DNA from: Bacteroidales bacterium
GTDB taxonomy: Bacteria > Bacteroidota > Bacteroidia > Bacteroidales > UBA1715
Length of the DNA stretch: 64,000 nt
Direction of reading: 5' to 3'
NCBI GenBank assembly: GCA_016714605.1
Contig: JADKDL010000002.1
Span: forward strand, 310,001-374,000
How positions within the stretch are numbered: the first letter of the stretch is position 1; each line of letters begins with the position of its first letter. The notes below the pieces were generated by a model that had not been told where the DNA came from, searched no databases, and worked only from the letters and a program-made list of their open reading frames with translations. This document shows, one piece after another, positions 55,912 to 64,000 of the stretch. The position numbers were made by a program, and so were the translations under genes.

Positions 55912-58008
55912 CTAATAGCTTGAATAATATTTTCTTAAGAACCATTCTGTAGCCAAAAGTAAAAACAAAAGTATAAAAATCCACTTTAGTTCAATTAATT
56001 CTGTAAGTTCCTCTGTATTCGATGAAATTGAAACTATATTTTCGCTTTTTAGAATAGATGATGCTAATGAAGAAATATTTTCAACTAAAAACATCTCACC
56101 ACCACTCTGTTGCGAAAGTTTTGTTAAGTCGTTGTGCTGAGCAATTGTGTTTTTAGATTCAACGTTTATTTGTTGAACTCTGAAAATCCCTGTTTTTCTA
56201 AATTCTTTAGAATTTAATTCTGTTTCGGCCGTAAAGTTGTATTTTCCAACAGGTAAGTTGCCTACATTTAAGGTGTACGCATTCAGAGTTTTACCAAACG
56301 TGAACGGATATATATTGCCAATGCTGTCTTTAATTGTAAGTTTCACTTCGCTACTATTTATTAGTTCATAGCTGTCATTATATAATTCAGCATTAAATAT
56401 AATAGGTTCATCTTCAGAGAATATTGCGTTTGTTTTTATTCTAAACTGTTCTTTTTTTTCTTTCAACGACAGATAAACTATTATTTTATTAATAAATTCA
56501 TTAAACAGTTCATTGTTTTGGCGCGTTTTGAAATTATGTATTTTCCATCGCCACAGACCTTCGCCGCAGATAACTCCTTGTTGCACTCCGTTCTTAGAAA
56601 AGAATGCAATAAGTGGATTCCCTGTTGATGTGTTACCTAATTTTTGAGTTGCAAATATCTGATGATTTGTTTCAAATTTGTATTTACCGTAAGGGACATA
56701 CAGCGGTGGAAGTTCGTGTAGAAAACTTTTTAAATCTTCTGATACTTCAAATAAGGAAAAATTATCATTCAAGAGTGCCGTAACTTCATCAAAACCTGCA
56801 TTGTTAGCTGATATATTAAGTCCACCATTGATTTTAGAAAACTGATTTATATTAGAATTTTGTGTTAATAAATGCAAAACAGGAATTTCGTTTTTACTTA
56901 TTTCTTCAAGTATTTCTAACGATAAAGTATTATTTGAAGGTATTTGGTGAGCAATAACCAAATTGTAATCGGTACTGTTTTTGGTATACTTCGAAATGTT
57001 TACTGTTTCAACTTCATAATTAATGTTAGATTCTATTGCTTTTGTAATCACGCTTATGTCTGGGTGCGGCGCATTGAAAAGCATCAAAACTTTTTTCTTA
57101 TTCTTGAGTATTTCAACAACTACGGATGTTTGATTATTGTCGTACGTGAGTTCATTTTTAAGTTTTGAAAGGCTTATGTTATACTCTTGAATTCCAATCT
57201 CATCGGGTTCTAAATAAATGTTGTGTTTAATAAAGCTCGATTGGTTGTCAATCATTATTTGTTCAGAGTATAGTTCAATGCCGTTTTTCGCAACCGAAAG
57301 AGTGTACTTTTCTCCTTTATAAAATGAAGCAGTAACTGCAACAGAAAGCGGGAATTTTGCACCCATATAAACAACTTTGTTGTGTTCTACCTCTTTTATT
57401 AGCAAATCTTTAGCTCTCATTGTGTCGCCTAAAGCTATTGAGTAAACAGGAGCATCTATTTTGTTCTTTTCAAAAGCAAAATATGAGCTATTTCCTTGAG
57501 TATAAATTCCGTCTGTAGCGAGAATTATGGCACCTACATTTCTATTGATATATTCAATTTTTATTTTCTCAAATAGACTATTAAAGTCAGTTCCTTTTCC
57601 TTTGTAATTAAATGCTAATGAGTCTTTTACAGTATTGCCAAAATGAATTGTTTTAACTTCGTATTTTTCTGATATTTCAGAAACTAAAGTTTTTAATTTC
57701 TCAGGATAAGTTGTTCTGTAAAAAGCAGAATCCTTGTTCAGAAGTATTGATTCTGAGTTGTCTGTAGCAATAATTATTACAGGTTTACTTATTTTTTCTT
57801 TTGTAATTTGGAAAAATGGAGAGAGCAATAAAAAACTAATAATACTTATACTAAAACCTCTTAACAAAGCCATAAATAATACTGTTTTCTTACTTATTTC
57901 TATAAATTTTTGGTCTTTATAGTAAAGTAAAAAAGCTATACCGAAACCAAACAACAAACAGATTATCAGATACCAAGAAGAGTATTGTGTAATGATTGAA
58001 AAAAGCAT
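55912..58008 (-). CDS. Membrane protein with von Willebrand factor A domain
   Basis: 698 residues. Two TM helices near the N-terminus (YLIICLLFGFGIAFLLYY, RGFSISIISFLLLSPFF) are followed by a vWA domain with an intact MIDAS: DNSES at residues 83-87, Thr in GKGTDFNSL and Asp in ATDGIYTQG. Long beta-rich and glutamine-amidotransferase-like segments follow (VLMLFNAPHPDISVI, GVICGEGLWRWKI, but no nucleophile Cys visible at the expected place). The end is a TM helix (LKWIFILLFLLLATEWFLRK). This resembles the BatA-like/amidotransferase-like membrane proteins of Bacteroidota, role unknown. No bat or moxR neighbours in the window. Confidence 0.75.
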   Translation of the reverse strand: MLFSIITQYSSWYLIICLLFGFGIAFLLYYKDQKFIEISKKTVLFMALLRGFSISIISFLLLSPFFQITKEKISKPVIIIATDNSESILLNKDSAFYRTTYPEKLKTLVSEISEKYEVKTIHFGNTVKDSLAFNYKGKGTDFNSLFEKIKIEYINRNVGAIILATDGIYTQGNSSYFAFEKNKIDAPVYSIALGDTMRAKDLLIKEVEHNKVVYMGAKFPLSVAVTASFYKGEKYTLSVAKNGIELYSEQIMIDNQSSFIKHNIYLEPDEIGIQEYNISLSKLKNELTYDNNQTSVVVEILKNKKKVLMLFNAPHPDISVITKAIESNINYEVETVNISKYTKNSTDYNLVIAHQIPSNNTLSLEILEEISKNEIPVLHLLTQNSNINQFSKINGGLNISANNAGFDEVTALLNDNFSLFEVSEDLKSFLHELPPLYVPYGKYKFETNHQIFATQKLGNTSTGNPLIAFFSKNGVQQGVICGEGLWRWKIHNFKTRQNNELFNEFINKIIVYLSLKEKKEQFRIKTNAIFSEDEPIIFNAELYNDSYELINSSEVKLTIKDSIGNIYPFTFGKTLNAYTLNVGNLPVGKYNFTAETELNSKEFRKTGIFRVQQINVESKNTIAQHNDLTKLSQQSGGEMFLVENISSLASSILKSENIVSISSNTEELTELIELKWIFILLFLLLATEWFLRKYYSSY

Positions 58009-58413
58009 TTTGCCTATATAATTGAAATTTGTAGTTCTAGATTTGTAATACTACAAAGTAAGCCATTTAAGCTATATAAAAAAGTAATTTTTAATATTAG
58101 AATAAATTTTAATTTGAGCAGTAAAGAAGTTTGAAATTTCATATTGTTTATTTTTCAATATTTTTTTTAAGATTGAACACCTATGAATTTATCATTCATT
58201 TTTTGTTAAAGCCACAACTGTTATTGAGGTTTCAAGTTATTTCGCTTCGATTATTCAATAGTGCAGAATAAAAAAAGAGGCTTACTTATTAAGTGAAGCC
58301 TCTTTGAATTATATGAAGGCATTTAGAAAACGCCCAAATCATTGATGTTTATTTGTCTTACCTATTCATTATCAACACCTAAATTTGATGTTTTGCGAAT
58401 GGGTAAAAATAAT
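58009..58413. other. Intergenic region between fabG and the vWA gene
   Basis: No gene. It contains the terminator listed at 58274-58305; the rest is AT-rich. Confidence 0.5.
58274..58305 (-). terminator. Terminator of fabG
   Basis: AAAGAGGCTT pairs perfectly with AAGCCTCTTT around an AT-rich loop; on the minus strand it ends in T7. It lies about 110 bp past the fabG stop. Confidence 0.75.
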
Positions 58414-59160
58414 TTATACTTGCATTCCACCACAAACAGGTATAACTTGACCGGTAACGTAAGATGATAAATCTGAACCTAAAAATACGCAAACATTAGC
58501 AACATCTTCAGGAGTACCGCCTCTTTTTAGAGGAATTTCGCTTATCCACTGTTTTTTAATTTCTTCCGGTAATTGTCCGGTCATTTCTGTTATAATGAAT
58601 CCAGGAGCAATTGCATTACTGCGTATGTTTCTAGCTCCAAGTTCTTTAGCAATAGATTTTGTAAAACCAATCATACCGGCTTTTGAAGCAGAGTAGTTAC
58701 ATTGGTTTGCATTTCCAGAAACTCCAACTACCGAACTCATATTTATAATACTTCCTTCTGCTTGTTTCCACATGATAGGTTGTATTGCCTTAGTGAAATT
58801 AAAAACAGATTTTAAATTTACTGCTAAAACAGCATCCCATTGGTCTTCAGTCATTCTTTTAAGTGCACCATCTTTCGTGATACCTGCATTATTTACTAAA
58901 ATTTCCACTTTACCAAAGTCAGCAGCAATCTCGGCTACAACCTTCTGGGTATCTTCATAATTAGCAGCGTTAGAAGCATAACCTTTTGCTTTTACACCAT
59001 ATGCAAGTAGTTCTTTTTCTGTTTCTTGCATCGCTTCATTTTTCGATAAATCTGTAAAGGCAACATTACACCCTTCAGAAGCAAATTTTAGTGCAATAGC
59101 TTTTCCTATACCTCTTGCTGCACCGGTTACAATAGCTGTTTTTCCTTCTAATAATTTCAT
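58414..59160 (-). CDS. fabG: 3-oxoacyl-[acyl-carrier-protein] reductase
   Basis: 248-residue short-chain dehydrogenase. NADPH-binding TGAARGIGKAIALKFASEG, NNAG (LVNNAGITKDGALKRM), the catalytic Ser in NMSSVVGVSGNANQ, and Tyr-Lys in YSASKAGMIGFTKSIAKELG are all present. VNAIAPGFI-like (SNAIAPGFIITEMTGQLPEE) and the C-terminal SSYVTGQVIPVCGGMQV are diagnostic for FabG. It reduces beta-ketoacyl-ACP in fatty acid elongation. It stands alone, not in a fab cluster, with a terminator downstream. Confidence 0.93.
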   Translation of the reverse strand: MKLLEGKTAIVTGAARGIGKAIALKFASEGCNVAFTDLSKNEAMQETEKELLAYGVKAKGYASNAANYEDTQKVVAEIAADFGKVEILVNNAGITKDGALKRMTEDQWDAVLAVNLKSVFNFTKAIQPIMWKQAEGSIINMSSVVGVSGNANQCNYSASKAGMIGFTKSIAKELGARNIRSNAIAPGFIITEMTGQLPEEIKKQWISEIPLKRGGTPEDVANVCVFLGSDLSSYVTGQVIPVCGGMQV

Positions 59161-59683
59161 CTGTATTTTTTTAATTGTTTTTAATTGTCAGATGGAACAT
59201 TCATTTTATAAATGATTCTTTATGAGGGAATATTTCGCGCTCAACAATTTTCATTTATTTAAACATTCTACCTTTTTATATAGCATTAACAAATTTATGT
59301 AAATTTTACAAATTTGCAATATATTAATGAGTGTCAGAACTATTTATTAAAGTGCCGTTTTTTCTTAATTGTTACTATATGAATTGATTGTTAGGATTAT
59401 ATTTATTGTTTGTTCAATCTATGTTATTTTTATTAAATAAAACCTTTTTATAAAAAAGTAGTATGATGAATTAAATCAGTTGTAATGATGATATAAATCA
59501 TTTTTCATATTAATGTAATTCTGATTATATTAGTGAAATATAAAAACATAATTCTATACATTTCTTTATTCAACTATATATTAATAGACAAGTAAATATC
59601 TTTTGATAATAAATGGCTTAGAATAATTTTAATTTAGGCATATAATATATAAATTAGATACTTTAGAGAAAAACATTATCTAT
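59161..59683. other. AT-rich intergenic region
   Basis: No gene, hairpin or clear promoter recognised between the divergent fabG and sensor genes. Very AT-rich. Confidence 0.5.
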
Positions 59684-61558
59684 ATGAACAAACTTTCTAC
59701 CAACAATATAATATTATTAATGATAGTAACTTGTTTCCTTATTACAATAGGAGTGAATTGGACATTCAATTATTGTAGTAAAAAGAATCAAGAATTGTCA
59801 TCATACATACTTCTGAATAGTGAGGCTAAGTTTTCAGTTTCTCAATCTTTGTATTTGTTTCAAAGTTGGTTGTTAGGCAATGATAAATTAAATGTTACAG
59901 ATCAGGTTATGGAGCCTCTTTTGTTGGTTCAACGCGAACTTAAAGCGGCTTATGAGGGTTCAGAAGCTCGGTATTATAATAATATTTATTATACCGTAAA
60001 TGATGATGAACTAAAAGAGAAAATTAAAATTTCATACAGCAATTTGAATAGTTTGATTGAATTATTACAAGTTAAATATAATTATCAGATTGTTAGTTTG
60101 AAAAGACATAATAAATCTTCTAATAGATCGGAAGAGTTAGAAAGAAAGTTTGTTGAAAATTTTGATAAGATATACAAAGAAATTTTCAACACTTATGAAG
60201 ATACCGATTTGTTGCTTACAATAATTGCATCAAATAATAAAACAAAAGTTAATCTATATAAAACAATTACTATTAGCATTATAAGCTTATTGCTTTTAAG
60301 TTTGGTTTTTATACTTTTCAGAACGCAACGCGCACGAGAAAAAATTAGTATCAAGTATAATGCTTTTGAAGATAGTGAAGCCATAAGAATTAACAAATTA
60401 ACCGAATTTATTAAACATATAAAAAATGGAGAGTTTTCTGCTTCTTTAGATATTGATATAACGAGCGATGGTTTTGCCAAATCAATCCTAGAATTGAAAG
60501 AAAAATTGGAAGAAGCATCGGTAGAGGAGAAGAAGCAGCACGAAGATAATGAACGTAGAAACTGGATAACGCAAGGTTTAGCATGGGCTTCGGGCGTTTT
60601 ACGCGATAATTATAAAGGAATTGATGATTTGTCATACAATGTTATTTCAGGTTTGGTGAAATATCTGGGTTCAAATCAAGGTGGTTTGTTTATTATTAAT
60701 GAAGATGATGAGAATAATAAATTCCTAGAACTTACCGGTGCTTATGCTTATGAAACAAGAAAATATTTCAAAAAGCAAATTTTAGTTGGTGAAGGTTTAG
60801 TTGGAATGTGTTTTCAAGAAACAAAATCGGTGTATCTCACTAATTTGCCACATGATTATATTAAAATAACCTCTGGGTTGGGCGAAGGAACACCTTCAAA
60901 TATTGTATTGGTTCCTCTTATTTTTGATGATAAGTGCTATGGTGTGATTGAAATAGCTTCGTTTTCACCAATTGAAAAACATCAGTTGGAGTTTTTAGAG
61001 AATGTTGGACAGAGTATAGCTAGTACAATAGCAAGTACAAGAATAAATCAAAGAACTGCAATTCTGCTCGAACAATCAAGACAGCAGGCTGAAATACTCA
61101 AAGCGCAAGAGGAAGAGATGAGACAAAACATGGAAGAAATGCAAGCTACGCAAGAGGAGGCTTATAGAAGAGAAGCCGAATTGAAAAGTATGCTTGTTGC
61201 GGTAAACTTCTCTAATATAGTTGTTGAATATGATTTGGATGGTACTATAATTTCTGCTAATGAAGCTTTTGCCGAAGCGGTAAATAAACCTGTGAACATA
61301 ATTTTAGGCGAAAATCATAAGAATTTCAGTCCTGTTTTCTTGAAAAATAGAGATGAATATTTGAGATTTTGGAATAAATTACTGAATGGTGAACAGCAAA
61401 AAAAAGAAACTGTTTTGGTTTTAGATAATGGTAAAGAGATAAAATTATTGGAAGCTTTTTCTCCAATTTTTGATCAGAATAATCAGGTTGTGAAAATTGT
61501 AAATTTCGCAATTAATGTTACAGAGCAGATTGAGAAAATAAAAAATGTAATCAACTAA
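59684..61558 (+). CDS. Membrane GAF-PAS sensor protein without kinase domain
   Basis: 624 residues. TM1 (about 9-31) and TM2 (about 193-213) enclose a four-helix-bundle-like periplasmic sensor (about 160 residues). A HAMP-like helix follows (KLTEFIKHIKNGEFSASLDI), then a GAF domain at about 300-455 (VISGLVKYLGSNQGGLFIINE, ILVGEGLVGMCFQE, VPLIFDDKCYGVIEIA). A long coiled coil (about 458-500, QQAEILKAQEEEMRQNMEE) and a PAS domain (about 505-620, VVEYDLDGTIISANEAFAEAV ... NFAINVTEQ) complete it. No HisKA, HATPase or GGDEF is present, so its output must pass to a partner, plausibly the adjacent histidine kinase 9 bp downstream. Confidence 0.85.
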   Translation: MNKLSTNNIILLMIVTCFLITIGVNWTFNYCSKKNQELSSYILLNSEAKFSVSQSLYLFQSWLLGNDKLNVTDQVMEPLLLVQRELKAAYEGSEARYYNNIYYTVNDDELKEKIKISYSNLNSLIELLQVKYNYQIVSLKRHNKSSNRSEELERKFVENFDKIYKEIFNTYEDTDLLLTIIASNNKTKVNLYKTITISIISLLLLSLVFILFRTQRAREKISIKYNAFEDSEAIRINKLTEFIKHIKNGEFSASLDIDITSDGFAKSILELKEKLEEASVEEKKQHEDNERRNWITQGLAWASGVLRDNYKGIDDLSYNVISGLVKYLGSNQGGLFIINEDDENNKFLELTGAYAYETRKYFKKQILVGEGLVGMCFQETKSVYLTNLPHDYIKITSGLGEGTPSNIVLVPLIFDDKCYGVIEIASFSPIEKHQLEFLENVGQSIASTIASTRINQRTAILLEQSRQQAEILKAQEEEMRQNMEEMQATQEEAYRREAELKSMLVAVNFSNIVVEYDLDGTIISANEAFAEAVNKPVNIILGENHKNFSPVFLKNRDEYLRFWNKLLNGEQQKKETVLVLDNGKEIKLLEAFSPIFDQNNQVVKIVNFAINVTEQIEKIKNVIN

Positions 61559-61567
61559 TTCACATAA

Positions 61568-63364
61568 ATGAATATCTTAAAAAGATTATTTAAAAAATAT
61601 ACAGATTCTTTTGCCTTTAAAAAGCATGGAGTTACTGATGCCGATTTGCAAAATAAAATTACCTATTTAGGAGTTTTTTTGTTAATGGGTACTGTGCTAG
61701 GTTTTCTTTACTCTATCTATAATATTATAAATGGAAATTTTCCTTTGTTGCTAAATTCTATTTGTGTTTTTTCAGTTTCAATCCTACTATTACTGGTGTT
61801 ATATTATAAACTAAAACCAACTATAATATCTGTTTTATTAACCACTTTACTCAGTATCTCTTTTATTTATCTCTTGTTTGTTGGTGAAGAAAATGATATG
61901 TTGTGGTTCTTTATTATTCCTGCTCTCAATCTGTTTTTGCTTGGTATTAATGCCGGTATAATTTATTCTATTGTTTTTCTCGCTATTGTTGGAGTTTTAT
62001 TGTTTTTTAATGAGTTTATGGCCACAATAACTGTAAGTTATGATTTTAAACTCAAATTTGTTTTTTCTTATTTGTCAGTGTTTTTTATCTCGTTTATATA
62101 TGAATTTGTAAGGAAACAGACAAGAAAACGATTAGTGGATTCTTTGGAAAACATAAAAAAAATAAATGAGAAAAATAAAGCCAAAGCAGATTTTTTAGTT
62201 CAATTATCACATCAAATAAGAACACCCTTAAGTAGTATTGTAGGTATTACTAATATTATTAAAGAAACCAATCTATCAAAAGAACAGCTAGATTTGATAG
62301 AAGCCCTAATTACCTCAGCAAATAGCTTAGAACATGTTGTAAATTCTATAACAGAATATTCAGACAAAACTACAGAAGGCAACATAAAACAAGATTCGTT
62401 GAATATTGATTTAGAAGCTCTGATTAGTGATTCAATTATACAAATTAAGAATGAATTTAAGAAAAATGAAATTTCAGCAACGGTATCTGTTTTTAGTAAT
62501 GTTCCAAACAAGTTAATTGGTAATCCTGACCGTATAATGCTTTTGCTTGGTGTGTTCTATAATAATATAATTAAAAATGCAAAACGTAATACTATAGATA
62601 TAATTGTAAATGCAAAGACTGTTTCTGACAAAGTAGATTCGCTTGAGTTGTTGTTTGAAGTCAGCTCAAGTTCACTCAAATTGTCGAGAGATATTCCAGA
62701 AAATTTCGATAAGTCGTATGATTATTCAATAAAGCAAGATAAAGTTGAATTGAATGTTAAAAGGAAAAATATTAATAAAAGAGATGATTTTGAGGTGTTT
62801 GACTTTGCCGAAGCAAAAAAAATTATTGAGGGATATGGTTGTAAATTAGGTTATCAGGTAAAAGATGGCACTGAAATAACCTTTTGGTTCACCATAAATC
62901 TTTGGAAACCTGAAGCTAACCAAGTTAGATATGAGAAAATTAAAAATGATTCAGAATATATTCAACCTATTAGAATTAAGAAGAAATTAATAGACTCTTC
63001 AGTTTTAATTGTTGAAGATAATATAATGAATCAGAAGGTTATATCTCTTGCATTGAAAGATAAGGTTAAGGATATTTTTATTGCTAATAATGGTAAGGAA
63101 GCGATAAAAATATTTGCAAATTCTAAAGTTGATATTATTCTTATGGATTTGCAAATGCCTATTCTGGATGGATATAAAACAACTGCTAAAATCAAAGAAT
63201 TAGAAGTTGGCACAGACATAAACACCCCGATTATTGCACTCACAGCCAATGCTATGCAGGGTGAAGAGGAGAAGTGTTTGGCAATAGGTATGAATGATTA
63301 TTTGACAAAACCATTTCAAATTGAAAATCTTTTGGAAAAGATGGAGTTTCAATTAAGTAAATAA
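61568..63364 (+). CDS. Hybrid histidine kinase/response regulator with degenerate ATP-binding domain
   Basis: 598 residues. About six N-terminal TM helices (residues about 33-180), then a coiled coil and a HisKA domain with His215 in FLVQLSHQIRTPLSSI. The following catalytic-domain region (about 270-440) keeps only traces: the N-box-like FYNNIIKNAKRNT lacks the usual form, and no DxGxG G1 box is seen (FEVSSSSLKLSRDIPENF lies at the position). A C-terminal receiver follows (VLIVEDN, Asp527 in MDLQMP, ALTAN, TKPF) with all key residues. It may accept rather than make phosphate, or be activated by another kinase. It is cotranscribed with the GAF-PAS sensor. Confidence 0.85.
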   Translation: MNILKRLFKKYTDSFAFKKHGVTDADLQNKITYLGVFLLMGTVLGFLYSIYNIINGNFPLLLNSICVFSVSILLLLVLYYKLKPTIISVLLTTLLSISFIYLLFVGEENDMLWFFIIPALNLFLLGINAGIIYSIVFLAIVGVLLFFNEFMATITVSYDFKLKFVFSYLSVFFISFIYEFVRKQTRKRLVDSLENIKKINEKNKAKADFLVQLSHQIRTPLSSIVGITNIIKETNLSKEQLDLIEALITSANSLEHVVNSITEYSDKTTEGNIKQDSLNIDLEALISDSIIQIKNEFKKNEISATVSVFSNVPNKLIGNPDRIMLLLGVFYNNIIKNAKRNTIDIIVNAKTVSDKVDSLELLFEVSSSSLKLSRDIPENFDKSYDYSIKQDKVELNVKRKNINKRDDFEVFDFAEAKKIIEGYGCKLGYQVKDGTEITFWFTINLWKPEANQVRYEKIKNDSEYIQPIRIKKKLIDSSVLIVEDNIMNQKVISLALKDKVKDIFIANNGKEAIKIFANSKVDIILMDLQMPILDGYKTTAKIKELEVGTDINTPIIALTANAMQGEEEKCLAIGMNDYLTKPFQIENLLEKMEFQLSK

Positions 63365-63367
63365 TGA

Positions 63368-64000
63368 TTAGTTCGACTTTTTGTTTTTTACACTATCGTT
63401 AAGTAAGCTTGTTAATTGTTTTGAGGTTTTGTTTATATATCTCCTGTTTTTAAATTTCTGAACCCACCTAATTCCTTGTATATCATCAATTAAAAACACT
63501 TCATCTGCATTTAGTAAAACATTCTCGGTAATCTCAATGTTCGTTTTATAACATATTTTATTTAAGTTCAAAATATCAATTAATTTGGTTGCAAGGATAA
63601 GAAACTGCAAATCGGCTGTATTGTTCTGAAAATAAATAGTATCATTTACAACTACAGCAACTTGTCCGCCTGACGAACTGCAAATAGTAAGCTCGTTGCT
63701 ATAGTAAAAGCATTCGTCAAAACCTTGATTGTCACAGTTATGACGAGAGTGATGTTTGATAATATCAAATCTTGATTTTATGTTTCTTATTGGTAAATCG
63801 CTACAAATTCTTTCTTTGAAGGAAGTAATGCTTATTCCGTTTTCTTTAACAGCAAATTGATTACTATGCAAGGGGTGAATAAAGATTAAATAATCGCACA
63901 TTTTCTTTTCTTTATTATAGAAAAATTCAAGTTTTGCACAACCTCCTTTATATACTTTATTGACATTCAGTAGTCTGGTGATGAGCGTTTTTGCTTTTTC
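63368..64000 (-). CDS. Class IV aminotransferase, PabC-like (N-terminal part outside window)
   Basis: The frame is open from the right edge to a stop at 63368, about 210 residues. It includes LITRLLNVNKVYKGGCAKLEFF near the edge, then IKHHSRHNCDNQGFDECFYYSNE (with the Asp/Gly pattern before the substrate loop), LTICSSSGGQVAVVVNDTIYFQ (the SSSG-type cofactor phosphate site) and NADEVFLIDDIQGIRWVQKF. These are features of aminodeoxychorismate lyase/branched-chain aminotransferase enzymes, fold type IV. The PLP-lysine segment appears to be altered: KHHS stands where SxKxxSY is usual in PabC. The beginning is not in the window. It is convergent with the histidine kinase, 3 bp apart. Confidence 0.75.
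   Translation of the reverse strand, partial: EKAKTLITRLLNVNKVYKGGCAKLEFFYNKEKKMCDYLIFIHPLHSNQFAVKENGISITSFKERICSDLPIRNIKSRFDIIKHHSRHNCDNQGFDECFYYSNELTICSSSGGQVAVVVNDTIYFQNNTADLQFLILATKLIDILNLNKICYKTNIEITENVLLNADEVFLIDDIQGIRWVQKFKNRRYINKTSKQLTSLLNDSVKNKKSN

Overview
The window is AT-rich chromosomal DNA from a member of the Bacteroidota. Evidence: type IX secretion (T9SS) sorting domains, a Bacteroidota-type FtsL-like protein, PorT-like outer-membrane barrels, a glycine-lipid acyltransferase pair, a long PurF-like amidotransferase, and promoters fitting the Bacteroidota consensus (TTG, 17-19 nt, TAnnTTTG) before rpsO, a barrel gene and an S41 protease. I cannot name the genus. No tRNA, rRNA or CRISPR array was recognised.

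Layout. 1-1098: 3' side missing copy of an S41 protease lipoprotein (minus strand) with its promoter. 1221-1582: gene-free DNA packed with short hairpins. 1775-12863: accessory region with a T9SS type B protein whose C-terminal sorting domain is cut short, a T9SS type A protein, small secreted proteins, a YafQ/RelE-like toxin-antitoxin pair, a large Roc-COR (ROCO) GTPase and an IS element. 12942-28802 (minus): complete division/cell-wall (dcw) operon in the order mraZ-rsmH-ftsL-ftsI-murE-mraY-murD-ftsW-murG-murC-ftsQ-ftsA-ftsZ, with a MraZ-box array at its head and a terminator at its end. 28964-31505: probable glycine-lipid acyltransferases and a YgjP-type metallopeptidase. 31665-39736: envelope genes (two tandem barrel paralogues, a leucine-rich repeat protein, another barrel, a three-gene putative membrane redox unit, and a second complete S41 protease paralogous to the one at the left edge). 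40006-59160: mostly housekeeping (MsrB-MsrA lipoprotein, rpsO-pnp, rsmA, mgtE, aminotransferase, lipid kinase, PurF-like enzyme, vWA membrane protein, fabG). 59684-64000: a GAF/PAS sensor without kinase, a hybrid histidine kinase with an eroded ATP-binding domain, and the start of a class IV aminotransferase.

A striking overall feature is eleven single-base frame breaks in ten genes, almost all in mononucleotide runs, four of them in essential dcw genes (ftsI, mraY, murD, murG). I interpret these mainly as homopolymer-length errors in the sequence and annotate each such locus as one gene.

The best candidate for something undescribed is the operon at 35937-37174: a four-helix, histidine-bearing b561-like membrane lipoprotein, a tiny two-helix membrane protein with a histidine in each half, and an exported protein resembling the iron domain of superoxide reductase/desulfoferrodoxin but lacking part of the iron ligand set. 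Next are the hairpin family at 1221-1582 and 5204-5257 and the ROCO GTPase beside a toxin-antitoxin pair.
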